Positions 23,500 through 31,171 of a stretch of 37,697 nt of DNA are shown piece by piece (the stretch's first letter is position 1; each line of letters starts with the position of its first letter). The stretch comes from Negativibacillus sp. (GTDB taxonomy: Bacteria; Bacillota; Clostridia; Oscillospirales; Ruminococcaceae): positions 1-37,697 of the forward strand of contig JAHHTY010000013.1 in the NCBI GenBank assembly GCA_020024325.1, read 5' to 3'. The translations under genes were made by a program, and so were the position numbers. The notes under the pieces are model-generated. The model saw only the letters and a program-made list of their open reading frames with translations, did no database searches and was not told where the DNA came from.

Positions 23500-24483
23500 C
23501 TATTTAAGAACCTGTTTAAAGACACGGTAGAAGTTTTTGTAAGCAACTTTATCACAATCTTCCTGACTGTATCCACGTTTTTTCATTTCGAGAATCAGGT
23601 TATAAGCTTCTGCTTCGTTGGAAATGCCATCCCCGCTTGGAGAATCCAGATTTGAGCTGAAAGAACTGAGAGCTTCGCCGCCCAGATAATCGTCGAAATC
23701 ATATCCCAGACCAATATGGTCAATACCAATCAGATTAGCGATATAATCCAGATGGTCACACAATTTCTGTACATTTTGTTCTTCACGTTTTTCGCTGATG
23801 AATTCACGCAAACTGTTCATACCAACCAGTCCGCCGGTTGCTGCAATCTCTTTAAGCATCTCATCTGTGAGATTGCGTTTAGCCGGACAAACAGTACGGG
23901 AGTTTGAGTGAGAAGCAATAACGGGAGTGGTTGCAATACTCATTAAATCCCAAAAGGATTTATCATTAAGATGAGAAACGTCCAAAACCATTCCCAGTTT
24001 TTCCATCCGTTTTACCGCCAATTTTCCGGCTTCGGTCAATCCACGGGATGGGTCCTGAGGGCATCCGGTAGCCAGAGCGTTCAGTTCGTTCCAGGTCAGC
24101 ATGGCATGACGAGCACCCACTTCGTTGTAGAAGTAGTCAATCATATCAATATCTTCACCAATCTGGCTAAGTCCTTCTATACCGGTTACAACATTGATTT
24201 TTCCTGCTTTGGTGCCTTTTTCAAAGTCATCAAATTTTGTTACAAAGTTAAGCAGATCAGCAGAATCTTTCATCTCTGCTTTGATACTTTCTACAATCTG
24301 TTTAGAACGTGCAGGAGGGTCATTGTCGTATGGTGGGTCAATCCAAATAACAAAGATGCCACCGGTTACTTTTCCTTCCTGAAATTTTTTCAGATGATAT
24401 TTGCGAAAAATATCTGTTTCATTTTTATCTACACGTTTGCAGGTGACATCTGTCCATACATCACCATGTCCATCAAAAAGCAT
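23500..24483 (-). CDS. M19 family (renal-type) membrane dipeptidase homologue
   Basis: A 327-residue binuclear-zinc dipeptidase of the amidohydrolase fold, hydrolysing dipeptides including D-residue substrates in some members. Metal-binding motifs visible are HGD (His6, Asp8), the bridging glutamate in GIEGL, and the histidines in VLDVSHL and ASHSNSR. No signal peptide is present, so it is cytoplasmic, as usual for bacterial members. The ATG at 24483 is preferred because AAGGAGG lies eight nt upstream; an earlier in-frame ATG overlaps this SD. It lies 119 nt after a DUF819 gene on the same strand, with a hairpin between. Confidence 0.92.
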   Translation of the reverse strand: MLFDGHGDVWTDVTCKRVDKNETDIFRKYHLKKFQEGKVTGGIFVIWIDPPYDNDPPARSKQIVESIKAEMKDSADLLNFVTKFDDFEKGTKAGKINVVTGIEGLSQIGEDIDMIDYFYNEVGARHAMLTWNELNALATGCPQDPSRGLTEAGKLAVKRMEKLGMVLDVSHLNDKSFWDLMSIATTPVIASHSNSRTVCPAKRNLTDEMLKEIAATGGLVGMNSLREFISEKREEQNVQKLCDHLDYIANLIGIDHIGLGYDFDDYLGGEALSSFSSNLDSPSGDGISNEAEAYNLILEMKKRGYSQEDCDKVAYKNFYRVFKQVLK

Positions 24484-24539
24484 GAAAAAGTCCTCCTTCA
24501 TTTTAATCCTTTATTTTATATAAAATCTCTATCGTTTAA

Positions 24540-24589
24540 AGTAAGAAGATAATAACAGGACGAAAAGGGAGAACCCTTTTCGTCCTGTT
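24540..24589 (-). terminator. Hairpin between DUF819 gene and dipeptidase
   Basis: AACAGGACGAAAAGGG / CCCTTTTCGTCCTGTT, a 16-bp stem directly after the DUF819 stop. The minus-strand tail is only moderately T-rich, so partial read-through into the dipeptidase gene is possible. Confidence 0.75.
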
Positions 24590-24602
24590 CGGTTGTGATA
24601 AA

Positions 24603-25790
24603 TTATCTCAGCAGATTGCCGACCAGAACACCATAATAATTACCCAAAACATAACCCAAAGTACCAATCAGAAGAACAGGACCAACCAGTTTATTCCAGC
24701 CCTTGGAGATTGCCATGGCAGCAGCTGTGGTAGGACCGCCGATATTTGCGTTGGATGCAAGGATAACTTCTTCCAGGCTAAACTTAAATACTTTACCAAA
24801 GATCAAAGTAATCAGCATATTGCAAGCAACAATAATGAGAGCGTAAACCAACAGCAGAGGAGCCTGAGTGATAATGCTTATGATGGACGCAGGTGCGCCG
24901 ATTACAGCAAAGAAGATGTAAATCAGGAAAGTACCGATTTCGTTTGCTCCAGGTGCGTCGTTGAATACCTTTGGAAATGCAGTTGCACAAATCATAGTGA
25001 TAGTAGTCATAATTAAGTATTTGTTACCCAGCAACTGATTCAAAATAAAGGTTGCTCCTTCTGCCGGGAACAGACCTGCAAAGAAATTTGCGATTGCAGT
25101 AGAGATTGCAACAATAATGGTGGATGCAGCAAAACAGAAGGCAATATTTTGCAAAGACATTGGTTTTGCCTTCCAGTAGTTTTCTGTGGAACTGCCTGCA
25201 CCTGCTTCAACTTCATCTACCAGTGGATGTTTGTAGTGTTTGCGGAAGAAATTGATGGAAGGCATTGCAATTAAAACGAAGAAATACAAAGCCATCAGCA
25301 GGTTATCAGCTACAACTGCCTGAGAGCTAAGCTCACCGGAAGCACCGAAGGTATCTGCCATAGCCGCAAAGTTAACAGAACCGCCAACGTAGGTACCGGA
25401 GAACATTGCCGCAACTTTATTCAGATCAGGAACAAATTTGTTTAAAGCAAAGAAACCGGTTAAGGCACCAATTACAGTACCAACGGAACTGATGAGGTAG
25501 ATGATAAGCAGCTTACCACTTTCTTTACCAATCTTTTTGATATTACACTGGAACAACAGAAGTGGGATTGCCAGAGGAACAACATAAGACCATACACTGT
25601 CATAAACAGGTGACTCGGTTGGAATAATGCCCACATTGGACAAAATCATCATACCAAGCAGTGCAAGTACGCAGCCTGTAATCTTAGAAGCCCACTTGTA
25701 TTTTTGCTCTAACCAAATAGCAAGAGCCGCATCTCCTACGAGAAGCCCCCATAATACCCATGTGTTGTCCGCGCTAATCAAAGATGACAT
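24603..25790 (-). CDS. DUF819 family (YjcL-like) membrane protein
   Basis: A 395-residue protein with about ten to eleven membrane spans, matching the DUF819/YjcL family of presumed transporters with unknown substrate. Features include the conserved GTYVGGSVNFAAMADTFG segment in the first half and ASNANIGGPTTAAAMA in the second; both look like discontinuous substrate-site loops in an inverted-repeat transporter fold. The ATG follows AAGGGAG. The dipeptidase gene lies downstream on the same strand, hinting at peptide or amino-acid traffic (inference). It is a diverged paralogue of the gene at 26748. Confidence 0.85.
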   Translation of the reverse strand: MSSLISADNTWVLWGLLVGDAALAIWLEQKYKWASKITGCVLALLGMMILSNVGIIPTESPVYDSVWSYVVPLAIPLLLFQCNIKKIGKESGKLLIIYLISSVGTVIGALTGFFALNKFVPDLNKVAAMFSGTYVGGSVNFAAMADTFGASGELSSQAVVADNLLMALYFFVLIAMPSINFFRKHYKHPLVDEVEAGAGSSTENYWKAKPMSLQNIAFCFAASTIIVAISTAIANFFAGLFPAEGATFILNQLLGNKYLIMTTITMICATAFPKVFNDAPGANEIGTFLIYIFFAVIGAPASIISIITQAPLLLVYALIIVACNMLITLIFGKVFKFSLEEVILASNANIGGPTTAAAMAISKGWNKLVGPVLLIGTLGYVLGNYYGVLVGNLLR

Positions 25791-25815
25791 AAATACACAC
25801 TCCCTTAAATTTTTT

Positions 25816-25834
25816 GAAGTGATTCAATCACTTC
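25816..25834. promoter_or_regulatory. Perfect 19-bp palindrome before DUF819 gene 1
   Basis: GAAGTGATT C AATCACTTC lies in the leader just ahead of the SD of the 25790 gene. A repressor operator or a translation-blocking stem is possible. Confidence 0.5.
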
Positions 25835-25848
25835 GTTTATGTATATTG

Positions 25849-25874
25849 TAACACAATTTTGATGGATTGTGTTA
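25849..25874. promoter_or_regulatory. Second inverted repeat upstream of DUF819 gene 1
   Basis: TAACACAAT / ATTGTGTTA, nine perfect pairs with an 8-nt spacer, overlapping the probable promoter region (TACAAT at about 25845-25850 on the minus strand). Unlike the palindrome at 25816 in sequence, so a second factor may bind. Confidence 0.45.
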
Positions 25875-25950
25875 TATTTTTTAAAAATCTATCTGCAAAT
25901 TATAACAATATCAATAGAAAGTATATGATAATAGGCTAAAATGAAGCACA

Positions 25951-26009
25951 AAAAATCAGACAAACTTTCAGATCAAACATTATTCCAGCCGTTTTCTGAT
26001 TTGTTTGTC
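25951..26009 (-). terminator. Possible terminator after the frameshifted small ORF
   Basis: GACAAAC..CAGA / TCTG..GTTTGTC with a long loop, followed on the minus strand by TGATTTTTT. Confidence 0.4.
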
Positions 26010-26199
26010 ATTTTTACAATAAAGACACTCCATTTGCTTTTTAATTAAAGCAATAGAACAGTGGTCATAGTAAAAGTTTTCTTCACTGTATCGTTACGAA
26101 AATAATTTTCTCTTTACTCATTTTTTGACAGACATTCTTCCTTTTGAGCACCCTCCGATGTTTGGACCTTGAAATTACTTCCTTTTTCTTTTTAGGCAT
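25980..26199 (-). pseudogene. Frameshifted small Cys-rich protein ORF
   Basis: The minus strand opens MPKKKKEVISRSKHRR at 26199 and runs 38 codons to a TGA at 26083-26085. One base further on, another frame continues with YYDHCSIALIKK and a CLYC pair and ends at 25980. Joined by removing one base they make a 72-residue basic protein with four cysteines, two of them in CLYC, suggesting a small zinc-finger-like protein. No proper SD is seen and the start abuts a terminator. Decayed gene, sequencing error or chance cannot be separated here. Confidence 0.3.
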
Positions 26200-26252
26200 A
26201 AAAAACACCCTATCTGTTAGATAATATATCATACCATCCAACAGATAGGGTG
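26200..26252 (-). terminator. Terminator of the 59-residue membrane protein gene
   Basis: CACCCTATCTGTT / AACAGATAGGGTG, 13 perfect pairs with a 21-nt loop, followed on the minus strand by T6. Confidence 0.85.
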
Positions 26253-26274
26253 CAAGTTCTTTTAAAATTTTCGA

Positions 26275-26454
26275 TTAGCCCATAATACTGGAGATGCTAT
26301 CTACAATTTCGCCAACCGCTTGAACAGCTTTTCCGGCTTTTTTCTTCAACTGTTTTGCGTTATTTTTCTTTTTTCCAGTCATCATATAAGCAGCGGTACC
26401 AACAGCAGCTGTTACAGCAGCTCCGGTAAGAATAGTAGGAAGGTTCATTGACAT
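26275..26454 (-). CDS. 59-residue single-span small membrane protein
   Basis: A short protein starting MSMNLPTILTGAAV with one Gly/Ala-rich hydrophobic segment (about residues 5-24), then a highly basic stretch (GKKKNNAKQLKKKAGK) and an amphipathic end (VGEIVDSISSIMG). The ATG at 26454 lies eight nt after AGGAG; an ATG three codons earlier overlaps the SD spacing. The leader contains a TACTTCT/AGAAGTA repeat near 26480-26501. It has its own terminator. Function unknown; the N-in or N-out orientation cannot be fixed. Confidence 0.7.
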   Translation of the reverse strand: MSMNLPTILTGAAVTAAVGTAAYMMTGKKKNNAKQLKKKAGKAVQAVGEIVDSISSIMG

Positions 26455-26591
26455 TAAAATCACTCCTGTCTAAAATTTACTTCTAATATTTCAGAAGTAT
26501 TACTTTTATTATGCACAGATTATATTTATATAAACATTGTATTTTTTGGATGTTTTTTTACGCATATTGCCGAAAAATACCATAAAGGTTA

Positions 26592-26620
26592 TTGATTTCC
26601 TTTTACAAATATGTTATAAT
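26592..26620 (+). promoter_or_regulatory. Promoter of DUF819 gene 2
   Basis: TTGATT (26592-26597), 17-nt spacer, TATAAT (26615-26620); a leader of about 120 nt follows. Confidence 0.7.
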
Positions 26621-26640
26621 TTATAAATAATAAGTTAGAT

Positions 26641-26720
26641 ATAATCATGTCAAAAAACACAAAAAATAAGCGGATATGATTATTTCATGGACAAATAAAT
26701 AGGATAATTATTGTCCATGA
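26641..26720 (+). promoter_or_regulatory. Structured leader of DUF819 gene 2
   Basis: Two inverted repeats lie in the untranslated leader: ATAATCAT (26641) with ATGATTAT (ending 26683), and TCATGGACAA (26685-26694) with TTGTCCATGA (26711-26720). The second ends 27 nt before the ATG. It does not match a riboswitch I recognise. Confidence 0.45.
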
Positions 26721-26747
26721 TGACTTTATTTAGAAAAGGAGAAGAAT

Positions 26748-27911
26748 ATGGAAGCCCTTATTACCCGTACTGACGGACTGATGTTCGTCATTTTGCTGAT
26801 GGTGGCATTCTCACTCTGGCTGCAGCGATACAAAGTATTCAAATCGCTCGGACCGGTTCTGACCGTTGTTGTGTTTGGTATCATCCTTTCCAACACCGGA
26901 ATTGTGCCGATCTCCCATGATGTTTACGGAATGCTCTCAACCTATTGTGTGCCACTGTCTATTTCAATTTGTATGCTCAGCATGAATTTAGGTGAGCTTA
27001 AAAAACTTAATAAAGAACCCGTTCTGGCGCTGCTGTCCGCAATTGGATCGGTTTGTTTGGTCGCAATCGGTTTAGGTATCATTTTTGCGCCAAAGATTGT
27101 GGAAGGCTGGAAGTGTGCAGGTATGTTCGTAGGAACATATACCGGCGGTACCCCAAACTTGACAGCCATTGCAACCGGTTTGGATTGCTCCAGAGAAACA
27201 CTTGCCGCTGCAAATGCCGCTGACTATGTTGTTTCTACCCCATTGATGGTATTCTTGTTTGCAGCACCAATGTTAATGAAAGCTTCTAAGCGTTGGAACA
27301 AACTGTGGCCATATCAGTTTACCCAGAACGAACTGGAATCCGGCGATAAAGAGCCTTTGATGTCCGATAAAAAATGGTCTATCCGTGATATTGCATGGTT
27401 GCTGACCATTGGTTTTGGTGTCACCTTTGTAACAACTGCCCTTGCTCAGGCAATTTTCCCAGCCGATTTCTGGAAAGCAGGAAGACTGCTTCTTCTGACA
27501 ACCGTTTCTATCTGCATTGCGCAGCTCAAACCGGTACAGAAACTGCGTGGTAACCTGGATTTAGGTCTGTTTATCTCTTTGACCTTCCTTTCCACCATTG
27601 GCTTTGCAGTAGATCTCAAACAGTTCTTTGGCTCTGCATTCATGATGACTCTGTATGTATTCCTTATGTTGGTTGGATGTATCCTCCTTCACCTTGTCAT
27701 CTGCCGTCTGTTGAAGATCAAATATGAGTATGTTGTTCTGTCCATGGTAGGTTGTATCGTTGATGGTCCAACCGCTTCTCTGACTGCTGCAGGTGCAAAC
27801 TGGAAGTCTTTGATCAACGTTGGTTTGATTATGGGCGTTCTTGCAGGTGCAGCAGGAAACTATGTCGGAATTGCCGTTGCTTATGCAGTAAAAGCAATTT
27901 GCGGACTCTAA
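26748..27911 (+). CDS. DUF819 family (YjcL-like) membrane protein, second copy
   Basis: A 387-residue polytopic protein, same family as the 24603-25790 gene. The matching loops are GTYTGGTPNLTAIATGL and MVGCIVDGPTASLTAAGANW. About ten spans are visible. The SD AAAAGGAG decides the start. Transcribed alone, divergently from the other DUF819 unit, with a terminator right after the stop. The two copies differ substantially, so different substrates or conditions are likely (inference). Confidence 0.86.
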   Translation: MEALITRTDGLMFVILLMVAFSLWLQRYKVFKSLGPVLTVVVFGIILSNTGIVPISHDVYGMLSTYCVPLSISICMLSMNLGELKKLNKEPVLALLSAIGSVCLVAIGLGIIFAPKIVEGWKCAGMFVGTYTGGTPNLTAIATGLDCSRETLAAANAADYVVSTPLMVFLFAAPMLMKASKRWNKLWPYQFTQNELESGDKEPLMSDKKWSIRDIAWLLTIGFGVTFVTTALAQAIFPADFWKAGRLLLLTTVSICIAQLKPVQKLRGNLDLGLFISLTFLSTIGFAVDLKQFFGSAFMMTLYVFLMLVGCILLHLVICRLLKIKYEYVVLSMVGCIVDGPTASLTAAGANWKSLINVGLIMGVLAGAAGNYVGIAVAYAVKAICGL

Positions 27912-27929
27912 GTCAAATTATCCTATTTT

Positions 27930-27962
27930 AGAGGTCGGGAAAATCCCGACCTCTTTTATTTT
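27930..27962 (+). terminator. Terminator of DUF819 gene 2
   Basis: AGAGGTCGGG / CCCGACCTCT stem with T-rich tail. Confidence 0.92.
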
Positions 27963-28023
27963 AAAAAAATTCAGTTTTATATTAAATAAATATGATATAC
28001 TGAGAAAAAAGGAGGGAAAAATT

Positions 28024-29844
28024 TTGAGGCAAATTTTTAAGGGAGCAGTCAGAAAAAACATCGTGCGCATGACAGCATTGTGTCTGTCGGTATCGTTAAT
28101 GCTGGGGTCGCTGGCAGGTTGTACCGTGAAACAACGGCTGGAACCGACAGAGCTGCACTTTTCCGAAGTAGAGTATCAACGGCCGGATGGAGAATCTATT
28201 TTAAATTTGATACAGACCGCACAACAACAGGTAAAAAATGACTTTTTTCCATTTAGAATCATTAGCAGCTTAAAAAAAATCGGCAAAGCAACGCAGGATT
28301 TTTATAGCATGATGGTAATTGCACAGATACACAATTATGCAGATGTAACCAATGAGTATTTCAGTAAAGAAATGGACTATCTTAATATATGGGATACACG
28401 AATTCAAAATCAGTATGATCGGTTATTTAATGAGCTGCAATCTTCTCGTTTTGCTTCGATGAGTAAAAAAATCTTTGGTGAAAGTCAAGCTGAAGATTTA
28501 CAAATGACTTCTCAGGCAAGTTCCGGCGATATACTTTCTTTACAGGAAGAAGAAAAAAAGCTGGAAAGTCGATATTATTATGAATTTGCACAGGCAACGG
28601 TGACAACTCCTGAAGGTGAAGTTTTATACTCATCCTTAGCTCCAGAAGGTCAAGAGGCCTATTCATCCCAGTTTGTGGAAAAATATAACCAACAGTTAGG
28701 GAAACTTTTCTTAGAGCTGGTATCCATTCGAAATCAAATGGCAAAAAAAATGGGGTACAGCAGTTACACCGAAATGGCAGATCTTCAAATGCTGCGATCC
28801 AGTTACACCAGAAAAGATATTAAAGAATTTCGGGAAAACCTGAAACAAACGTTGGTTCCTGTTTACCGAGGATATCTTCAGGATTTTTATGCTCGTGCAG
28901 AAAATCGGGAAAAACCGGGTTATATCTACTTGTTGGGCGAGCCTTCTCCTGTGCCGCAGGGCAGTTGGGAGGATACCTTAAACCGCTTTCAAACTATTTA
29001 TAAAAATATGTCGCAGCAAACAGGGGAGTGCTATTCTTACCTATTTTCCCACGAATTTATTGATGCTGCGCCATCCACAGTAAAGGCAAACATTACCTTT
29101 AGTACACTGATGTTCTCGTTAAACACACCATTCCTGTTTGCTAATATGGATGGCAGTCAAACAGATGTATCCAGTATTGCGCACGAATTTGGGCACTGCT
29201 TTGCAATGTGGCAGCAGATTCATCAAGGCTCACAAAGTGAAGGACGCAGCATGGATATCTGTGAAATTCATTCACAGGCAATGGAGATGCTGACTTTGCC
29301 TTTTTATGAAGAGTTTTACGGAGAATCGGCAGGAACCGCAAGACGCTACCACGTTTATACCTTGGCTTCTGGAATTTTGACCGCAGCCATGAACGATGAA
29401 TTTCAAGAGATTGTTTATGATAATCCAAATATGACAATTGATGAACTAAACCAATTGTATCAAGAACTTGCAATGGAATACGGGTTGGTGGTAGAATCCC
29501 CATACTTTGATATAGAACGTTTTTCCAAAGGTTGGTTTACGATTAACCAGTATTTTGACACCCCTTTTTATGCTGTTGATTATGCATTATCCGGCTGTGT
29601 GGCACTGGAATTTTTGCAAAGAGGACTCAAGGATTATAATGAGGCGTTGGAAACTTATTTTGATTTAGTAAACCAAAATATAGAGCATGACTTTATGACT
29701 GTGCTGGAAAAGACAGAACTAAGGTCACCTTTTGATAAACACAATTTGCAAACACTGTCACAGCAGTTGGCAGATTTTTTGCAAGGAGATGGAAGTTACC
29801 AAATACAACAGAATGGACAGCAGGAAGCAAAACAGGCAGCATAA
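28024..29844 (+). CDS. M3 family zinc oligopeptidase with lipoprotein signal
   Basis: A 606-residue metallopeptidase related to oligoendopeptidase F. The zinc site HEFGH is at residues 387-391, with a likely third ligand near Glu414 (ICEIHSQAME). The start is TTG, nine nt after GGAGGG. The N-terminus is basic, then hydrophobic, then has a lipobox ending LAGC (Cys33), so this copy is predicted to be exported and lipid-anchored. Most M3 oligoendopeptidases are cytoplasmic. It may trim peptides outside the membrane. larE follows 51 nt downstream. Confidence 0.87.
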   Translation: MRQIFKGAVRKNIVRMTALCLSVSLMLGSLAGCTVKQRLEPTELHFSEVEYQRPDGESILNLIQTAQQQVKNDFFPFRIISSLKKIGKATQDFYSMMVIAQIHNYADVTNEYFSKEMDYLNIWDTRIQNQYDRLFNELQSSRFASMSKKIFGESQAEDLQMTSQASSGDILSLQEEEKKLESRYYYEFAQATVTTPEGEVLYSSLAPEGQEAYSSQFVEKYNQQLGKLFLELVSIRNQMAKKMGYSSYTEMADLQMLRSSYTRKDIKEFRENLKQTLVPVYRGYLQDFYARAENREKPGYIYLLGEPSPVPQGSWEDTLNRFQTIYKNMSQQTGECYSYLFSHEFIDAAPSTVKANITFSTLMFSLNTPFLFANMDGSQTDVSSIAHEFGHCFAMWQQIHQGSQSEGRSMDICEIHSQAMEMLTLPFYEEFYGESAGTARRYHVYTLASGILTAAMNDEFQEIVYDNPNMTIDELNQLYQELAMEYGLVVESPYFDIERFSKGWFTINQYFDTPFYAVDYALSGCVALEFLQRGLKDYNEALETYFDLVNQNIEHDFMTVLEKTELRSPFDKHNLQTLSQQLADFLQGDGSYQIQQNGQQEAKQAA

Positions 29845-29895
29845 AAAGAATTGTGCTGGCCTTCGGGGTGTTGCACTGCTGAAAGGAGCAGAAGA

Positions 29896-30714
29896 ATGAT
29901 AGAGCAACTGATACAAAAATTGATTGAGCCGCTACAGCAACGCATCTGCGTTGCTTTCTCTGCAGGGGTAGACAGTACTGTATTATTGTACAGCTGCTGC
30001 CTAGCAGCAAAACAGGCAGGGCTGCCAAACGATAATATCGCTGCCGTAACCTTTGCCACAGCACTGCATCCTCAGGCAGATTTACAGGAAGCCAAAAGAA
30101 TTACAAGCAATTTAGGGATTCGCCACATTGTTTTGGAAATTGATGAACTTGCCTGTCCTCAGGTAGTTCAAAATGGAATCGAAAGGTGTTATCACTGCAA
30201 GAAAGAACTGTTTTCCCATGCAATCAATTTTGCAAGAGAAAATGGCTATGCGATAGTGATGGATGGAACCAATGCCGATGACCTCAAGACGTATCGTCCC
30301 GGAATTCGGGCAATTCGTGAACTAAAAGTTCAAAGCCCTCTTGCCGAAAATGGTTTTACAAAAGAACAGGTTCGTCAACTGGCAGCAGAGATGGGGCTTG
30401 ATTGTGCTTCAAAACCTGCTACACCATGCCTTGCAACCCGCATACCATATGATACACCATTAGACCGTAAAACCCTGCAAAAAATTGAAAAAGGCGAAGC
30501 ATTTCTGCATCAGGAAGGATTTGAGCAATGCCGACTGAGAGTGCATGAAAATCTTGCCCGCATCGAAATATTACCAAAAGATTTTGATATTTTACTGCAA
30601 AAAAAAGAGAAAATATCAAAGGAAATATTAAAGCTGGGATTTTCGTTTGTGACAATGGATTTACAAGGGCTTAGAAGCGGGTGTTATGATACACAAAGAG
30701 GTTTGGGGTTGTAA
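29896..30714 (+). CDS. larE: ATP-dependent sacrificial sulfur transferase LarE
   Basis: A 272-residue PP-loop protein of the LarE family, which donates the sulfurs of the nickel-pincer cofactor of lactate racemase. The PP-loop is SAGVDS (22-27) where SGGVDS is commoner. The segment CYHCKKELF and the ASKPATPCLATRIPY motif are typical; Cys178 corresponds to the sacrificial cysteine of Lactobacillus LarE. The ATG at 29896 follows AAGGAG. No larA, larB or larC lies in the window, so its client enzyme is elsewhere or is a different LarA-like racemase. Confidence 0.88.
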   Translation: MIEQLIQKLIEPLQQRICVAFSAGVDSTVLLYSCCLAAKQAGLPNDNIAAVTFATALHPQADLQEAKRITSNLGIRHIVLEIDELACPQVVQNGIERCYHCKKELFSHAINFARENGYAIVMDGTNADDLKTYRPGIRAIRELKVQSPLAENGFTKEQVRQLAAEMGLDCASKPATPCLATRIPYDTPLDRKTLQKIEKGEAFLHQEGFEQCRLRVHENLARIEILPKDFDILLQKKEKISKEILKLGFSFVTMDLQGLRSGCYDTQRGLGL

Positions 30715-30811
30715 AAGAGAAATAAATCTCAGCTGCAACACCGATTGATGATGACATTTTTCTGTTATATCATCAGGATTCTTTTCAGAAAATTTTAGAG
30801 AATAACAAAAA

Positions 30812-30975
30812 TTAAAATATGTAGAAATTATTGTTTAAACACTCCCTGCAAATTTAAATCATATAGGTGTTTTTAAGCAAATCATTGACTTTATCGGTAA
30901 ATTTCAGAGTCTACGGATTTCTATAATTTAAGAACTCAAAATATTTTTCATCATCTAATATGAAGGCATAAAAAA
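30812..30975 (-). other. Possible decayed coding remnant
   Basis: In one minus-strand frame the reading contains FILDDEKYFEFLNYRNP, a stop, TLKFTDKVNDLLKNTYMI, a stop and ICRECLNN. The composition looks protein-like but is broken twice and has no start. The remaining part of the 30715-31171 gap shows only the terminator at 30969-31016. Confidence 0.2.
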
Positions 30976-31016
30976 GCGATATTTCTCTTCCACAAGGGGA
31001 GAGAAATATCGCTTTT
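30969..31016. terminator. Bidirectional terminator between larE and thrS
   Basis: AAAAAGCGATATTTCTC / GAGAAATATCGCTTTTT, 17-bp stem with A and T tracts at either end, between the convergent larE and thrS genes. Confidence 0.9.
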
Positions 31017-31171
31017 TGAGTTATTCTTTTATTTCTTTTAGTATTGGGTATTTCACGACTTTTTAATATCTACAATGAAAAAATAGAGTATTTCAAAGTA
31101 GAGCGGTTTGATTCCATAAAATTACTTTAGCTGCAAGATTTATCTGCTATAAATCAATCAAAACAAATTGA

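Noticed and set aside
26083..26085. TGA in the small ORF as another selenocysteine codon
   Set aside because: Reading through this TGA in frame reaches further stops at once, and the protein-like sequence continues in a different frame. A frameshift explains it better.
28427..30064. Several 80-120 codon minus-strand frames under the M3 peptidase and larE genes
   Set aside because: All are antisense to strong genes and lack ribosome binding sites.
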